Below are positions 25,258-32,857 of a DNA stretch of 64,000 nucleotides, piece by piece. The stretch comes from Brevibacillus fluminis (GTDB taxonomy: Bacteria > Bacillota > Bacilli > Brevibacillales > Brevibacillaceae), in contig NZ_RHHQ01000008.1 in assembly GCF_003710825.1 (NCBI RefSeq), forward strand, positions 372,001 to 436,000. Reading direction: 5' to 3'. The translations under genes were made by a program, and so were the position numbers. Each line of letters starts with the position of its first letter. Position 1 is the stretch's first letter. The notes under the pieces are model-generated. The model did not search any database. It worked only from the letters and a program-made list of their open reading frames with translations, and had not been told where the DNA came from.

Positions 25258-26448
25258 TTACTGCGGACTGAGCAGCCTCAGCATCGTGCTAGCGACCTCC
25301 ACGTTCACTTCATGCGGCACGGGCTGCGGGCCTGTCGACATGTGGGCATGATGATTCACCAGATACAAAACGGACAGCGCCTGCAGCGAAAAGCCCAAAT
25401 CCATCGTTTCCAACGGATTGCCTCCGCCTCCGGCCTGTGCCAAATTCAGCATTTCGCCTTTCGTCAGCAGCATGATCCGACGTCCGTCCGGCATGATGAA
25501 CTGCTCGATATCGGCCGAGATTCGCTCCATGCAGATCGCCTCCGCCCGCAATGCAGCCAAATCGATTTCCCATGAGAAATGCCCTGCGTTGGCCAAAATG
25601 GCGCCATCCTGCATGTTGTCCAGATGCGCCTTGACGATCGCATTCGGACGCCCAGTAACCGTGATGAACACTTGGCCGAATTCCAGCGTGTCCTCCAAAG
25701 CTGCCACACGGAATCCGTCGAGCGCCGCTTCCAGGCCGACGATGGGATCGCGCTCTACCACGACCACCTGCCCGCCGAGATTGCGCAAGTACCGAGCGAT
25801 CCCCCGCCCGCATGTGCCATAGCCGATGACAACGAATCGTCTAGTCGGTACAATCAGATTCGTCGTACGCATGAAGCCCTCGATGACGGTTTGTCCGACG
25901 CCATGCTCATTCTCAATCACTTTTTTCAGCGGACTGTCATTGATCACAATAACCGGGACCGGAAACGCGCCACGCAAATCCTCCCGCAGCAGGTTGGCCC
26001 CTGTCGTCGTTTCCTCCGTGCAGCCAATCAGCCCTTCAGTGCCGTAATGCTGGATCAACGTCCTGGTCAAATCAGCGCCGTTGTCCATCAAAATATTCGG
26101 CCTATGGCTAAGAACATGATGGATATTTTGCATATGCTCCTCGCGACCGTCTGCCTTTTGACCATAGACCATGATGCCTTCGTCCATCAGAGCCGCTGCC
26201 ACTTCATCCCTCGTCGTACCCGGACTTCCCGTGACGACCATGCGTGCCCCGCCCGCTTGCAGCGCCTTGCACAAAATGGCTGTTTTCGGTTCCACATGCA
26301 GGCACATGCCGATCGTCAGACCGGAAAACGGCTTCGTTTGCTGAAAGGCCTCTGTTAGCTGCTGCAGCGATCTCATGTTCATCTGTGCCCAACGGATTGC
26401 CTTTTTCCCAATGTCGATGAATTCCTTACCCTGTACCTCGCTGGTCAA
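25258..26448 (-). CDS. S-adenosylhomocysteinase-like protein
   Basis: About 396 residues from the TTG at 26448, chosen because GAGG lies 8 bases upstream, whereas ATG 26487 has no ribosome site. Adenosylhomocysteinase splits S-adenosylhomocysteine into adenosine and homocysteine with bound NAD. Family residues are present: MCLHVEPKTAIL, DNGADLTRTLI, EETTTGANLL, NDSPLKKVIENEHGVGQ, the NAD loop GYGTCGRGIARYLR, and NAGHFSWEID. The C-terminal K/Y tail of classic AhcY is missing (ends LLSPQ). Bacilli mostly use the Pfs/LuxS route instead, so an AhcY-like gene here is notable. It may act on a related thioether. Confidence 0.85.
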   Translation of the reverse strand: MTSEVQGKEFIDIGKKAIRWAQMNMRSLQQLTEAFQQTKPFSGLTIGMCLHVEPKTAILCKALQAGGARMVVTGSPGTTRDEVAAALMDEGIMVYGQKADGREEHMQNIHHVLSHRPNILMDNGADLTRTLIQHYGTEGLIGCTEETTTGANLLREDLRGAFPVPVIVINDSPLKKVIENEHGVGQTVIEGFMRTTNLIVPTRRFVVIGYGTCGRGIARYLRNLGGQVVVVERDPIVGLEAALDGFRVAALEDTLEFGQVFITVTGRPNAIVKAHLDNMQDGAILANAGHFSWEIDLAALRAEAICMERISADIEQFIMPDGRRIMLLTKGEMLNLAQAGGGGNPLETMDLGFSLQALSVLYLVNHHAHMSTGPQPVPHEVNVEVASTMLRLLSPQ

Positions 26449-26510
26449 TGCACGTCCCTCATTTCTCCATAAGATCACATCGTACATCGATGATAGCCCC
26501 GGAAAAAAGC

Positions 26511-26540
26511 AAAAAAAAGGACACGTGTCCTTTTTTGCAT
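26511..26540 (-). terminator. Palindromic terminator of the Crp/Fnr gene
   Basis: Bases 26513-26536 form a perfect 24-bp palindrome: a GGAC-ACGT-GTCC stem-loop flanked by A6 and T6. It lies after the Crp/Fnr stop (26601) and before the start of the S-adenosylhomocysteinase-like gene. Confidence 0.88.
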
Positions 26541-26600
26541 AAAGTGTATTTAAAATGAGGGACAACCAGCCGAGCTCTGGATCAGCCGCCTGCAATCGGT

Positions 26601-27290
26601 TTATTTGAACTGATCCACCACTTCCGCGAGCCGTACCAGCTGGTCCTGCACAATCATGATCTTGCCCTTCACTATGGACAGGTAGCCTTCTTCCTTCAGC
26701 TTCCTGATCGCCCGATTGACCGACCTGACGCTTGCACCCAGCCGTTCGGCTAGATGCTGGCGGTTGAGTGGAAGGAGAAATGCCCGCTTGTCCGCCAGCT
26801 CCGGCTGCGCCAACTGGATCAGAAGCGAAGCCAGGTTGAACAAAATCGAATAATACATGTTTTCACCGATCGATAAAGACCGGCTGTGCACTTTGGACGC
26901 AATTGTTTTGGCAACTTCCTTCGCAAACACATGGCTGTGCTCGAAGCAGGCGAGGAAATCCTCCCGGCTCATTTGCACGGCCAAGCAATCCGTCACGGAT
27001 TCCACAGTGCATGCAAAAACGCCTTCGTCCGCAAGGATTTCCGTGTCTCCGATCAAGATGTATGGATTAACGTCGGTGAACGCGTATAGATGACCGCTAT
27101 CGAATTCGTTCACGACCCGCATGGTGCCGGAGCAGAGAATATACACGCTTATGATCGGCTCGCCCTTTTTGCAGATGACGGTGCGGCTGGAGAATTTTCT
27201 CGCGAGAAAGTGGCTTTGGATGTCCACAGGTATGTCTGTCAGCATATATGCGAGCCACGTGTGTGTTTTAGTCCAATGGGCGAGCTGCAT
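26601..27290 (-). CDS. Crp/Fnr-family transcription regulator
   Basis: 229 residues. An N-terminal cyclic-nucleotide-binding-type beta-barrel (residues about 30-130; FSSRTVICKKGEPI, IGDTEILAD) and a C-terminal winged helix (about 165-225; LNRQHLAERLGASVRSVNRA). There is no Fnr-type cysteine cluster. The barrel ligand site lacks the canonical cAMP-binding arginine/serine pair, so the effector is unknown. It resembles YeiL-type members. A 7-bp dyad overlaps its own probable transcription start, consistent with autoregulation. GGGAGGAACGAAG precedes ATG 27290. Confidence 0.9.
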   Translation of the reverse strand: MQLAHWTKTHTWLAYMLTDIPVDIQSHFLARKFSSRTVICKKGEPIISVYILCSGTMRVVNEFDSGHLYAFTDVNPYILIGDTEILADEGVFACTVESVTDCLAVQMSREDFLACFEHSHVFAKEVAKTIASKVHSRSLSIGENMYYSILFNLASLLIQLAQPELADKRAFLLPLNRQHLAERLGASVRSVNRAIRKLKEEGYLSIVKGKIMIVQDQLVRLAEVVDQFK

Positions 27291-27330
27291 CTTCGTTCCT
27301 CCCTCGCTCGGCGCTTGATTTACTCAGGAT

Positions 27331-27362
27331 CGTGCCAAACGACTTCTGGCACGTTCATTATA
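27331..27362 (-). promoter_or_regulatory. -10 element and dyad of the Crp/Fnr gene
   Basis: TATAAT on the minus strand (27362-27357) followed by the inverted repeat CGTGCCA / TGGCACG (27331-27337 and 27347-27353). The -35 is poor (GTTCGT), which would suit a regulated promoter. Confidence 0.55.
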
Positions 27363-27392
27363 CTACGAGAGGGAGGATGACGAACTCAGGTA

Positions 27393-28244
27393 TTAATGTT
27401 CACCAGATGGCGACAAGTGCGAAACCACTTTTTTCCGAGATACGTACTCGACAAGAATACAGATTACAAGAATACCCAATAAAATGGCAGAAGCAATCTC
27501 TGTCCCATTCTCTAATCCAAGTCCACCTTTGTCATGCGGCTTAATCAAGTAATCCCCAAATGTCGCTCCAAAAGGACGTGTCAATACGAATGCTAACCAG
27601 AATAGAAGAACTCGACTAATCTTTGTTAGAAAATACGCGAGTACGATTACTACAATTAGCCCTCCTGTTATCATTGCGCCTTGAGCGATGGTGAGCCCTA
27701 ATCCTTGTTCAAGGAAGTTTCCTCCGCCAGCTAGCTTGCCAACTCCTTCAGCACTGTGCGATAAAAAATCTCCTGCTGCTGTACCTAAAGTGTTAGAAAT
27801 TAATATGGCAATCCAATAAAGCACTTCAACTCGTTTGGTTGCAATACTCTTCACATTTAATGTTGGTTCGGTGAAATACCAAAAAAGAAAGATTAGAATC
27901 AGCAAACTGATTAATAGGAGAGAACCCTTCATATAGCCTAAACCTAATGAGCGATCCATATAATCAGAAAATGCTGTACCCGCAAGGCTTGTAGACGTTA
28001 TTACAGTCCAATAAACGGGAGCGATATATTTCTTGGCGAACAGTTGAATGGTTAAAAAAACCACAAAAACACCAATGAAAAAGAGAAACGGTATCAAATA
28101 ATTATCTTCTGCTCCCGGAACCGTAACTAAATCACTACCGGTTTCTCCCAACGTTGTCGCAGCAATCTTCATAATCCAGAACAAAAGTGTAAGTTGGGGT
28201 ATTTTATTAATGGATGAACGTACTACATCTTTAGCAGTTGCCAT
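27393..28244 (-). CDS. COG4705-like polytopic membrane protein
   Basis: About 283 residues, nearly all hydrophobic helices. A short motif recurs four times at even spacing: KIAATTLGETGSD, STSLAGTAFSDYMDR, SNTLGTAAGDFL, TRPFGATFGDYL, that is a G-[TA]-x-x-[GS]-D core at the end of a helix. Internal fourfold repetition suggests a symmetric channel or transporter; members of this group have been linked to metal handling, but I know no proven function. Start: ATG 28244 follows AGAGGAG; a longer frame from 28292 has its ribosome site too far away. The gene is clearly richer in A/T than its neighbours, suggesting later acquisition. Confidence 0.78.
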   Translation of the reverse strand: MATAKDVVRSSINKIPQLTLLFWIMKIAATTLGETGSDLVTVPGAEDNYLIPFLFFIGVFVVFLTIQLFAKKYIAPVYWTVITSTSLAGTAFSDYMDRSLGLGYMKGSLLLISLLILIFLFWYFTEPTLNVKSIATKRVEVLYWIAILISNTLGTAAGDFLSHSAEGVGKLAGGGNFLEQGLGLTIAQGAMITGGLIVVIVLAYFLTKISRVLLFWLAFVLTRPFGATFGDYLIKPHDKGGLGLENGTEIASAILLGILVICILVEYVSRKKVVSHLSPSGEH

Positions 28245-28402
28245 TTCGATTTTTTCTCCTCTCTGCATTGTGAGCGTGACCATTTTTTTCACTATCTATG
28301 AAATCACCTCTCTTTGAACAGTCATGCAGACATGCTACTATCTTAAAATTAAAAACAAATGAAATTCCCTAATCCCCTGATTCTGCATTCCCGGAGACAA
28401 AG

Positions 28403-28454
28403 AAAAACAGAGCCGTCACCAAAACGCTCATTCCGGTGACAGCCCTGTTTTTTT
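28403..28454 (-). terminator. Terminator of the amidohydrolase operon
   Basis: AAAAACAG, GTCACC, loop, GGTGAC, CTGTTTTTTT arms, directly after the stop at 28463; also usable from the other side. Confidence 0.9.
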
Positions 28455-28462
28455 CCACAATA

Positions 28463-30076
28463 TTAATCCAATTCCGCCTGATACACGATCTGCCCATCCA
28501 TCACAGTCAGCACCACTTTTGCATCCTTGATGCCGTCTGCTGGTATGCTAAACAAATCGCGGTCAAGCACGGCGATATCGGCATATTTGCCTTTTTCCAG
28601 CGTGCCCAGCTCGTGCTCGCGATGGACGCCATATGCCCCGCCTAGCGTATAATAGCGGATCGCATCAGCGAGCGAGACCGCTTCCGCTTCATTCCACGGT
28701 ACCTGTCCATAGTAATCCATCCGTGTGACGGCACGATGCAGCCCCAGCATCGGGTTGATCGGTGCAACGGGGAAATCACTGCTGAAGGCAAGCGTCGCGC
28801 CGGCATCCTGCAACATTTTACTCGTATAGCAATAAGGCGATTGCTCCACGCCGATCGCATTCAGATAACCATCGGCTGGCATCAGCGCCAGATGGATCGG
28901 CTGGATGGAGGCGATTGCGCCCAGCTCATGAAAACGGGAAAGATCAGCGGGATTGATGACCTCCACATGCTCCACCGCATGCCTGAGATCGCCGGTCTGA
29001 TTGGCTTTTTTCGCTTCTTCAAAGGAATCGAGCGCAAGCCGGATCGCCCGGTCTCCAATCGCATGCAGGCGGACCTTGAAGCCTTCCTTGTCTGCCTCTG
29101 CTACCCACTTTTTGATATCCTCCTCGGGAAATGCAGGCTCTCCGTGCGAGTCCGGTTTGTCCCGATACGGCTCCAGCATATATGCCGTGTGGCCAGTCAC
29201 AACCCCGTCGACGAATTGCTTCAGCCCGCTCATTTGCAGCTTTTCCGAGCGGAATTCATCGCGCAGACGCTTAGCACGCTCGATATCCCCATTCATCGGC
29301 GGATAAAAATGCAGGCGCGTCGTCAGTTTTCCGGATTCGTCGAATGCCTTGAACAAGCTATAATCATCCAGTGCCTCATTCGCCCGGCTCCCGTACAAAT
29401 CGTCCACAGAGGTGATTCCGTGTTTGGCCGTGTGCGATAAGAAGCCTGCGAGCAACGCTTCCTGTTTTGGGCGGGGGAAGGCATACGCAATGGATGTGAT
29501 GAGGGCCATCGCCGATTCGTGCAAAATACCGGTTACTTCCCCTTTTTCATCCTTTTCAATGATGCCAAAATCCGGTGCAGGCGTGGTTTCGTCGATGCAG
29601 GCCCGTTCGAGCGCACAGCTGTTGACCCATCCGTAGTGCGCCTCTACATTGAGAAGAAAAACGGGGCGATCGGGCAAAAGGCGATCCAATGAGCTTTTAT
29701 GCGGGTCACGTTTGCTCTCCCATGCATTCCGGTCCCAGCCAAAACCGATAATCCATTCGTCTTCCGGGTGCAGATCGGCGTATTCCTTCACCATCGCAGC
29801 CGCTTCTTCCTCCGATTTGGCGTCGCCGAGCATCACGCAAAAGTTCTCGATCATACTGCCCAGCATGATATGGAGATGGGCGTCATGGAATCCGGGCACG
29901 ATTAATTGATCGGTATAGACCAGCTCCCTTGTCCCTTCCCCTTGGTAGACACGGCTTTCCTCAATCGAACAAACATCCACGATTTTGTTTCCGCAAATCA
30001 CAACAGCCGCTTCCTCTGGCTGATTTTGCAAGCCCGTAAATACTTTTTTGCCTTTTACAATCAAATCTGCTTTCAT
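28463..30076 (-). CDS. Metal-dependent amidohydrolase (YtcJ type)
   Basis: 537-residue amidohydrolase of the COG1574/YtcJ group. The metal ligands HDAHLH (residues about 70-75), the carbamylated-Lys region, the HAIGDRAI segment, HAVEHVEV and SSDFPVAPINP are all visible. Enzymes of this type hydrolyse amides or cyclic amides; one studied case acts on N-substituted formamides. No signal peptide is present. ATG 30076 follows AAGGAACGATATAC. The APC permease gene ends 27 bases upstream on the same strand, so the pair probably imports and degrades an amine- or amide-containing compound, controlled by the divergent MerR-type regulator. Confidence 0.92.
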   Translation of the reverse strand: MKADLIVKGKKVFTGLQNQPEEAAVVICGNKIVDVCSIEESRVYQGEGTRELVYTDQLIVPGFHDAHLHIMLGSMIENFCVMLGDAKSEEEAAAMVKEYADLHPEDEWIIGFGWDRNAWESKRDPHKSSLDRLLPDRPVFLLNVEAHYGWVNSCALERACIDETTPAPDFGIIEKDEKGEVTGILHESAMALITSIAYAFPRPKQEALLAGFLSHTAKHGITSVDDLYGSRANEALDDYSLFKAFDESGKLTTRLHFYPPMNGDIERAKRLRDEFRSEKLQMSGLKQFVDGVVTGHTAYMLEPYRDKPDSHGEPAFPEEDIKKWVAEADKEGFKVRLHAIGDRAIRLALDSFEEAKKANQTGDLRHAVEHVEVINPADLSRFHELGAIASIQPIHLALMPADGYLNAIGVEQSPYCYTSKMLQDAGATLAFSSDFPVAPINPMLGLHRAVTRMDYYGQVPWNEAEAVSLADAIRYYTLGGAYGVHREHELGTLEKGKYADIAVLDRDLFSIPADGIKDAKVVLTVMDGQIVYQAELD

Positions 30077-30103
30077 GTATATCGTTCCTTCCATGAGTAT
30101 GAA

Positions 30104-31441
30104 TTAGGCTGCATCGATTTCCATTTGTGGAGGTTTTCGTTTAAACCCTTTTGTCAGGACAAGCAGATAAACAAAACCGATGCAAAACCAGATGATCCCC
30201 AGAATAAGAGAATAGGAATCCAGATTAACGAGCAAATAAAGGTCCATCATCGTCCCGATGATCGGAAAGAGCAGGTTGCGGAACAGCGCCCAGCCTGTAC
30301 GTTCTTTTTTACGGACGAAAAAATGAGTAATCACAGAAATATTCACACAACTAAAAGCGAGAAAAGCGCCGAAGTTGATGAGCGATGCTGCCGTTCCCAG
30401 CGTCATAAACAGCGCTGACAAGCTGATCGCGCTCACGAGCAAAAGATTGAAAATCGGCGTTTTCCAGTTTGGATGAAGGTAGGCGAACAGCTTCTTGGGC
30501 AGCACGCCATCGCGCCCCATCGAATAAAGCAGGCGTCCGACGCTGGCATGGGAAACCATCGCAGAGCCAAACGTGCCAGTCGCGATCATCACGATGAAAA
30601 AGGATGCCAAAAGGTCTCCGCCGACATATTGAATGATGACGAACGCAGCAGAATCGGGATCGGCAAATGACGTGTAATCGGGATAGACGAGTTGGGCCAG
30701 ATACGATACGACAATGAAGACGAGCCCACCGACCAACGTCACGATCATCACCGCGCGCGGAAGCAACTTCTCCGGATTCTTCACTTCTTCCGCAAACGTC
30801 GTAACCGAATCAAATCCCAAAAAGGAAAAGCAAAGAAGAGAAGCGCCTGCCATGATTGCCGTAAAACCTGTTGTTCCTTGCTGGAAGAACGGCGTAATTG
30901 AGAACAGATGGAAGATGCTCTGATTTGTCGCGATGTGCCTGATCGACAAAACACAAAATGTCACGATAAATAGAAGCGCACAAGCATTGATCAGCGTATT
31001 AACATTCGCCGCCAGCTTAATTCCTCTGATGTTGATGAAGGTAACGAGCACGATCATCAGCAAAATCCAGACATATTCAGGCACCGATGGCAATGCCGCG
31101 TGTAAAAAGCTAGCAAAAATCAAGTAATTGACCATCGGGATAAATAAATAGTCAACCAAAATGCTCCAGCCAACCATGAAGCCGACCGATGGGGAGATCG
31201 CTTTTTGGGCGTACGTGTAGGCCGAGCCTGCAATCGGGAAAGCTCCCGCCATCTTTCCATAGCTAAGCGCTGTAAAAAGCATCGCGACTAATGCTAAAAT
31301 GTAAGCAACGGGAACCATCCCTTGCGTCAGCTGGGCAGCAATGCCATACGTGCTGAACACTGTACCGAGCGCCATGAACGAGATGCCGAATAGGACTAGC
31401 GGTGCAAGAGTCAGCGAACGTTCCAAGCGAGTGTTTTCCAA
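30104..31441 (-). CDS. APC-family amino acid/amine permease
   Basis: About 445 residues, twelve transmembrane helices, an APC-superfamily importer. Conserved helix-1 region SFMALGTVFSTYGIAAQLTQG, AGSAYTYAQKAISP, and the SFLGFDSVTTFAEEVKNPEK loop resemble putrescine/amino acid importers such as PuuP. I start at TTG 31441 (MENTRLERSL), which has AGAGGAGG eight bases upstream; the ATG at 31492 has none. Probable promoter: minus-strand TTGCCC (31521-31516) and TACTAT (31496-31491) with a 19-base spacer, the unusual spacing of MerR-activated promoters. Confidence 0.9.
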   Translation of the reverse strand: MENTRLERSLTLAPLVLFGISFMALGTVFSTYGIAAQLTQGMVPVAYILALVAMLFTALSYGKMAGAFPIAGSAYTYAQKAISPSVGFMVGWSILVDYLFIPMVNYLIFASFLHAALPSVPEYVWILLMIVLVTFINIRGIKLAANVNTLINACALLFIVTFCVLSIRHIATNQSIFHLFSITPFFQQGTTGFTAIMAGASLLCFSFLGFDSVTTFAEEVKNPEKLLPRAVMIVTLVGGLVFIVVSYLAQLVYPDYTSFADPDSAAFVIIQYVGGDLLASFFIVMIATGTFGSAMVSHASVGRLLYSMGRDGVLPKKLFAYLHPNWKTPIFNLLLVSAISLSALFMTLGTAASLINFGAFLAFSCVNISVITHFFVRKKERTGWALFRNLLFPIIGTMMDLYLLVNLDSYSLILGIIWFCIGFVYLLVLTKGFKRKPPQMEIDAA

Positions 31442-31490
31442 TACGTATTCCTCCTCTAAGAATGTAAACGGTTTCGCGTTTCCTGACTCC

Positions 31491-31521
31491 ATAGTAGAGT
31501 GAAGACTTATCTATAGGGCAA
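31491..31521 (-). promoter_or_regulatory. Candidate MerR-type promoter with 19-bp spacer
   Basis: TTGCCC and TACTAT separated by 19 bases, upstream of the permease TTG start. Overlong spacers are the mark of promoters activated by MerR-family proteins; the divergent gene encodes one. Confidence 0.45.
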
Positions 31522-31554
31522 TCGCCGATTTTGGACGTTTTTCAATAAAAGCAC

Positions 31555-31566
31555 GGAGTATACTCC
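31555..31566 (+). promoter_or_regulatory. Palindrome GGAGTATACTCC
   Basis: A perfect 12-bp palindrome 17 bases before the MerR-fusion ATG; it contains TATACT, a possible -10 element, so binding here would repress the regulator's own gene. Confidence 0.6.
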
Positions 31567-31582
31567 ATGGAGGCGAGGACAT

Positions 31583-32821
31583 ATGAAAATCGGATTGTTT
31601 GCCAAAAAATTCAATGTTTCTATCGATACGATCCGCTATTATACGAACCTCGGATTTTTAATCCCAGTGAAAAAATACGCCTATTATGACTATGACCAAA
31701 CGTGTGAAGATGATATGACGTTTATTACTCAATTGAAATCTCTTCACTTTACGTTAAATGAAATCGGCGGCATCTTGAAAATCAAACGCGTGACCTTGCT
31801 GAGTGACCTGGAGGATCTGGAAAATTTCGTACAGCTCCTGGATACCAAGAAGGAAGAGCTGCGCCGGGAAATTGCCAATCGCTATGAAGCCATCGCAAAC
31901 ATCGACGCAATCATCGATACTGTCCATCAAAAAAAAGAAGAAGAAACCGAAACCGGCATCTCCATTTCGTTCCTCCCTCTGCTTCGCTGTCCCGTCTGTT
32001 CAGGTTCACTTCAATTGAAAAACGCCCGCATTCACGGAGAGTCGATCATGGATGCTGACGTGACCTGTTCATGCGGCTTTCAGGCCGAAATTGCAAGCGG
32101 AATTCTGTATGCCCCCAATCTAGACAATTCGATTCAAAACAGAGCCTACTTCTATGAACCAAAAACGTTGGGTGAAGTAAGCACCGAATTGATAGAGCTG
32201 ATGACCAAAAGCGGGCTGTTTATTTATCAACGGCTGAAAAGCTATCCGCTGGCAAACAAGGTGATTCTGGAGCCCAGCATTGATACATTTGTAATGCTGC
32301 CAAAATTCCTGCATTTGCTTCAAGACGACGCCATGTATATTTTTTGCGGCAGCAAACGGGAAATGGTAGAGAAACTGAAAGGAAAGCTGACGTTCATCAA
32401 TCCCAAGCTAAAGGTTCTGTATATCGTAAACACGTCGCTGCATTTGCCGATTGCCGACCAATCTGTCGACTATATCATCGACAGTCTCTCCTTCAACGAT
32501 TACTCCCTGTTCAATCCAATTTTCCCGCTCGCCAAGCTAAATCGGCATTGCAAGGAAGACAGCACGATTATCGGGATTTATTCTTACTACAAGAATGGCG
32601 CGAAATCACTGCAAAAAATGCGAGAGCTCTACCCAGAGGCCTACCCACTGAACTCGGAAAAGGCGTTTATCGAAACCCATATCAAAACTTGCCAGTTTGA
32701 CCTGGTTGAAACGGTACCCATCGGAGATACCACCCAGCCAGGCATCTACATCGAGCATCACATCGGAGATGAACGCTTGTTTCTAGAGGGATACATTGCA
32801 AAAAAACAGCGCGATTTCTGA
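31583..32821 (+). CDS. MerR regulator fused to zinc-ribbon/methyltransferase-like domain
   Basis: 412 residues. Residues 1-70 form a MerR winged helix (MKIGLFAKKFNVSIDTIRYY, LKSLHFTLNEIGGIL) and about 75-115 the dimer coiled coil. A four-cysteine zinc ribbon follows (CPVCSGSL at about 138, then CSCG near 163), as at the front of RlmA-type methyltransferases, then a 220-residue domain with the strand order of a SAM methyltransferase (VILEPSIDTFVML; KVLYIVNTSLHLPIADQSVD; IIDSLSFNDYS). The glycine-rich SAM loop is degenerate, so it may bind a ligand rather than methylate. It diverges from an APC permease/amidohydrolase operon, its probable target. Confidence 0.82.
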   Translation: MKIGLFAKKFNVSIDTIRYYTNLGFLIPVKKYAYYDYDQTCEDDMTFITQLKSLHFTLNEIGGILKIKRVTLLSDLEDLENFVQLLDTKKEELRREIANRYEAIANIDAIIDTVHQKKEEETETGISISFLPLLRCPVCSGSLQLKNARIHGESIMDADVTCSCGFQAEIASGILYAPNLDNSIQNRAYFYEPKTLGEVSTELIELMTKSGLFIYQRLKSYPLANKVILEPSIDTFVMLPKFLHLLQDDAMYIFCGSKREMVEKLKGKLTFINPKLKVLYIVNTSLHLPIADQSVDYIIDSLSFNDYSLFNPIFPLAKLNRHCKEDSTIIGIYSYYKNGAKSLQKMRELYPEAYPLNSEKAFIETHIKTCQFDLVETVPIGDTTQPGIYIEHHIGDERLFLEGYIAKKQRDF

Positions 32822-32839
32822 GAATCACGCTGTTTTTTT
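32800..32839. terminator. Terminator overlapping the end of the MerR-fusion gene
   Basis: AAAAAACAGCG, GATT, loop, AATC, CGCTGTTTTTTT; the left arm lies within the last codons of the gene. It also faces the end of the convergent beta-propeller gene. Confidence 0.9.
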
Positions 32840-32857
32840 GCTTACGCCCCAAGGCAC

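Noticed and set aside
27347..27362. TGGCAC upstream region read as a second sigma-54 promoter
   Set aside because: The -12 half reads TTATA without the required GC, and the bases are better explained as a dyad plus a SigA -10.
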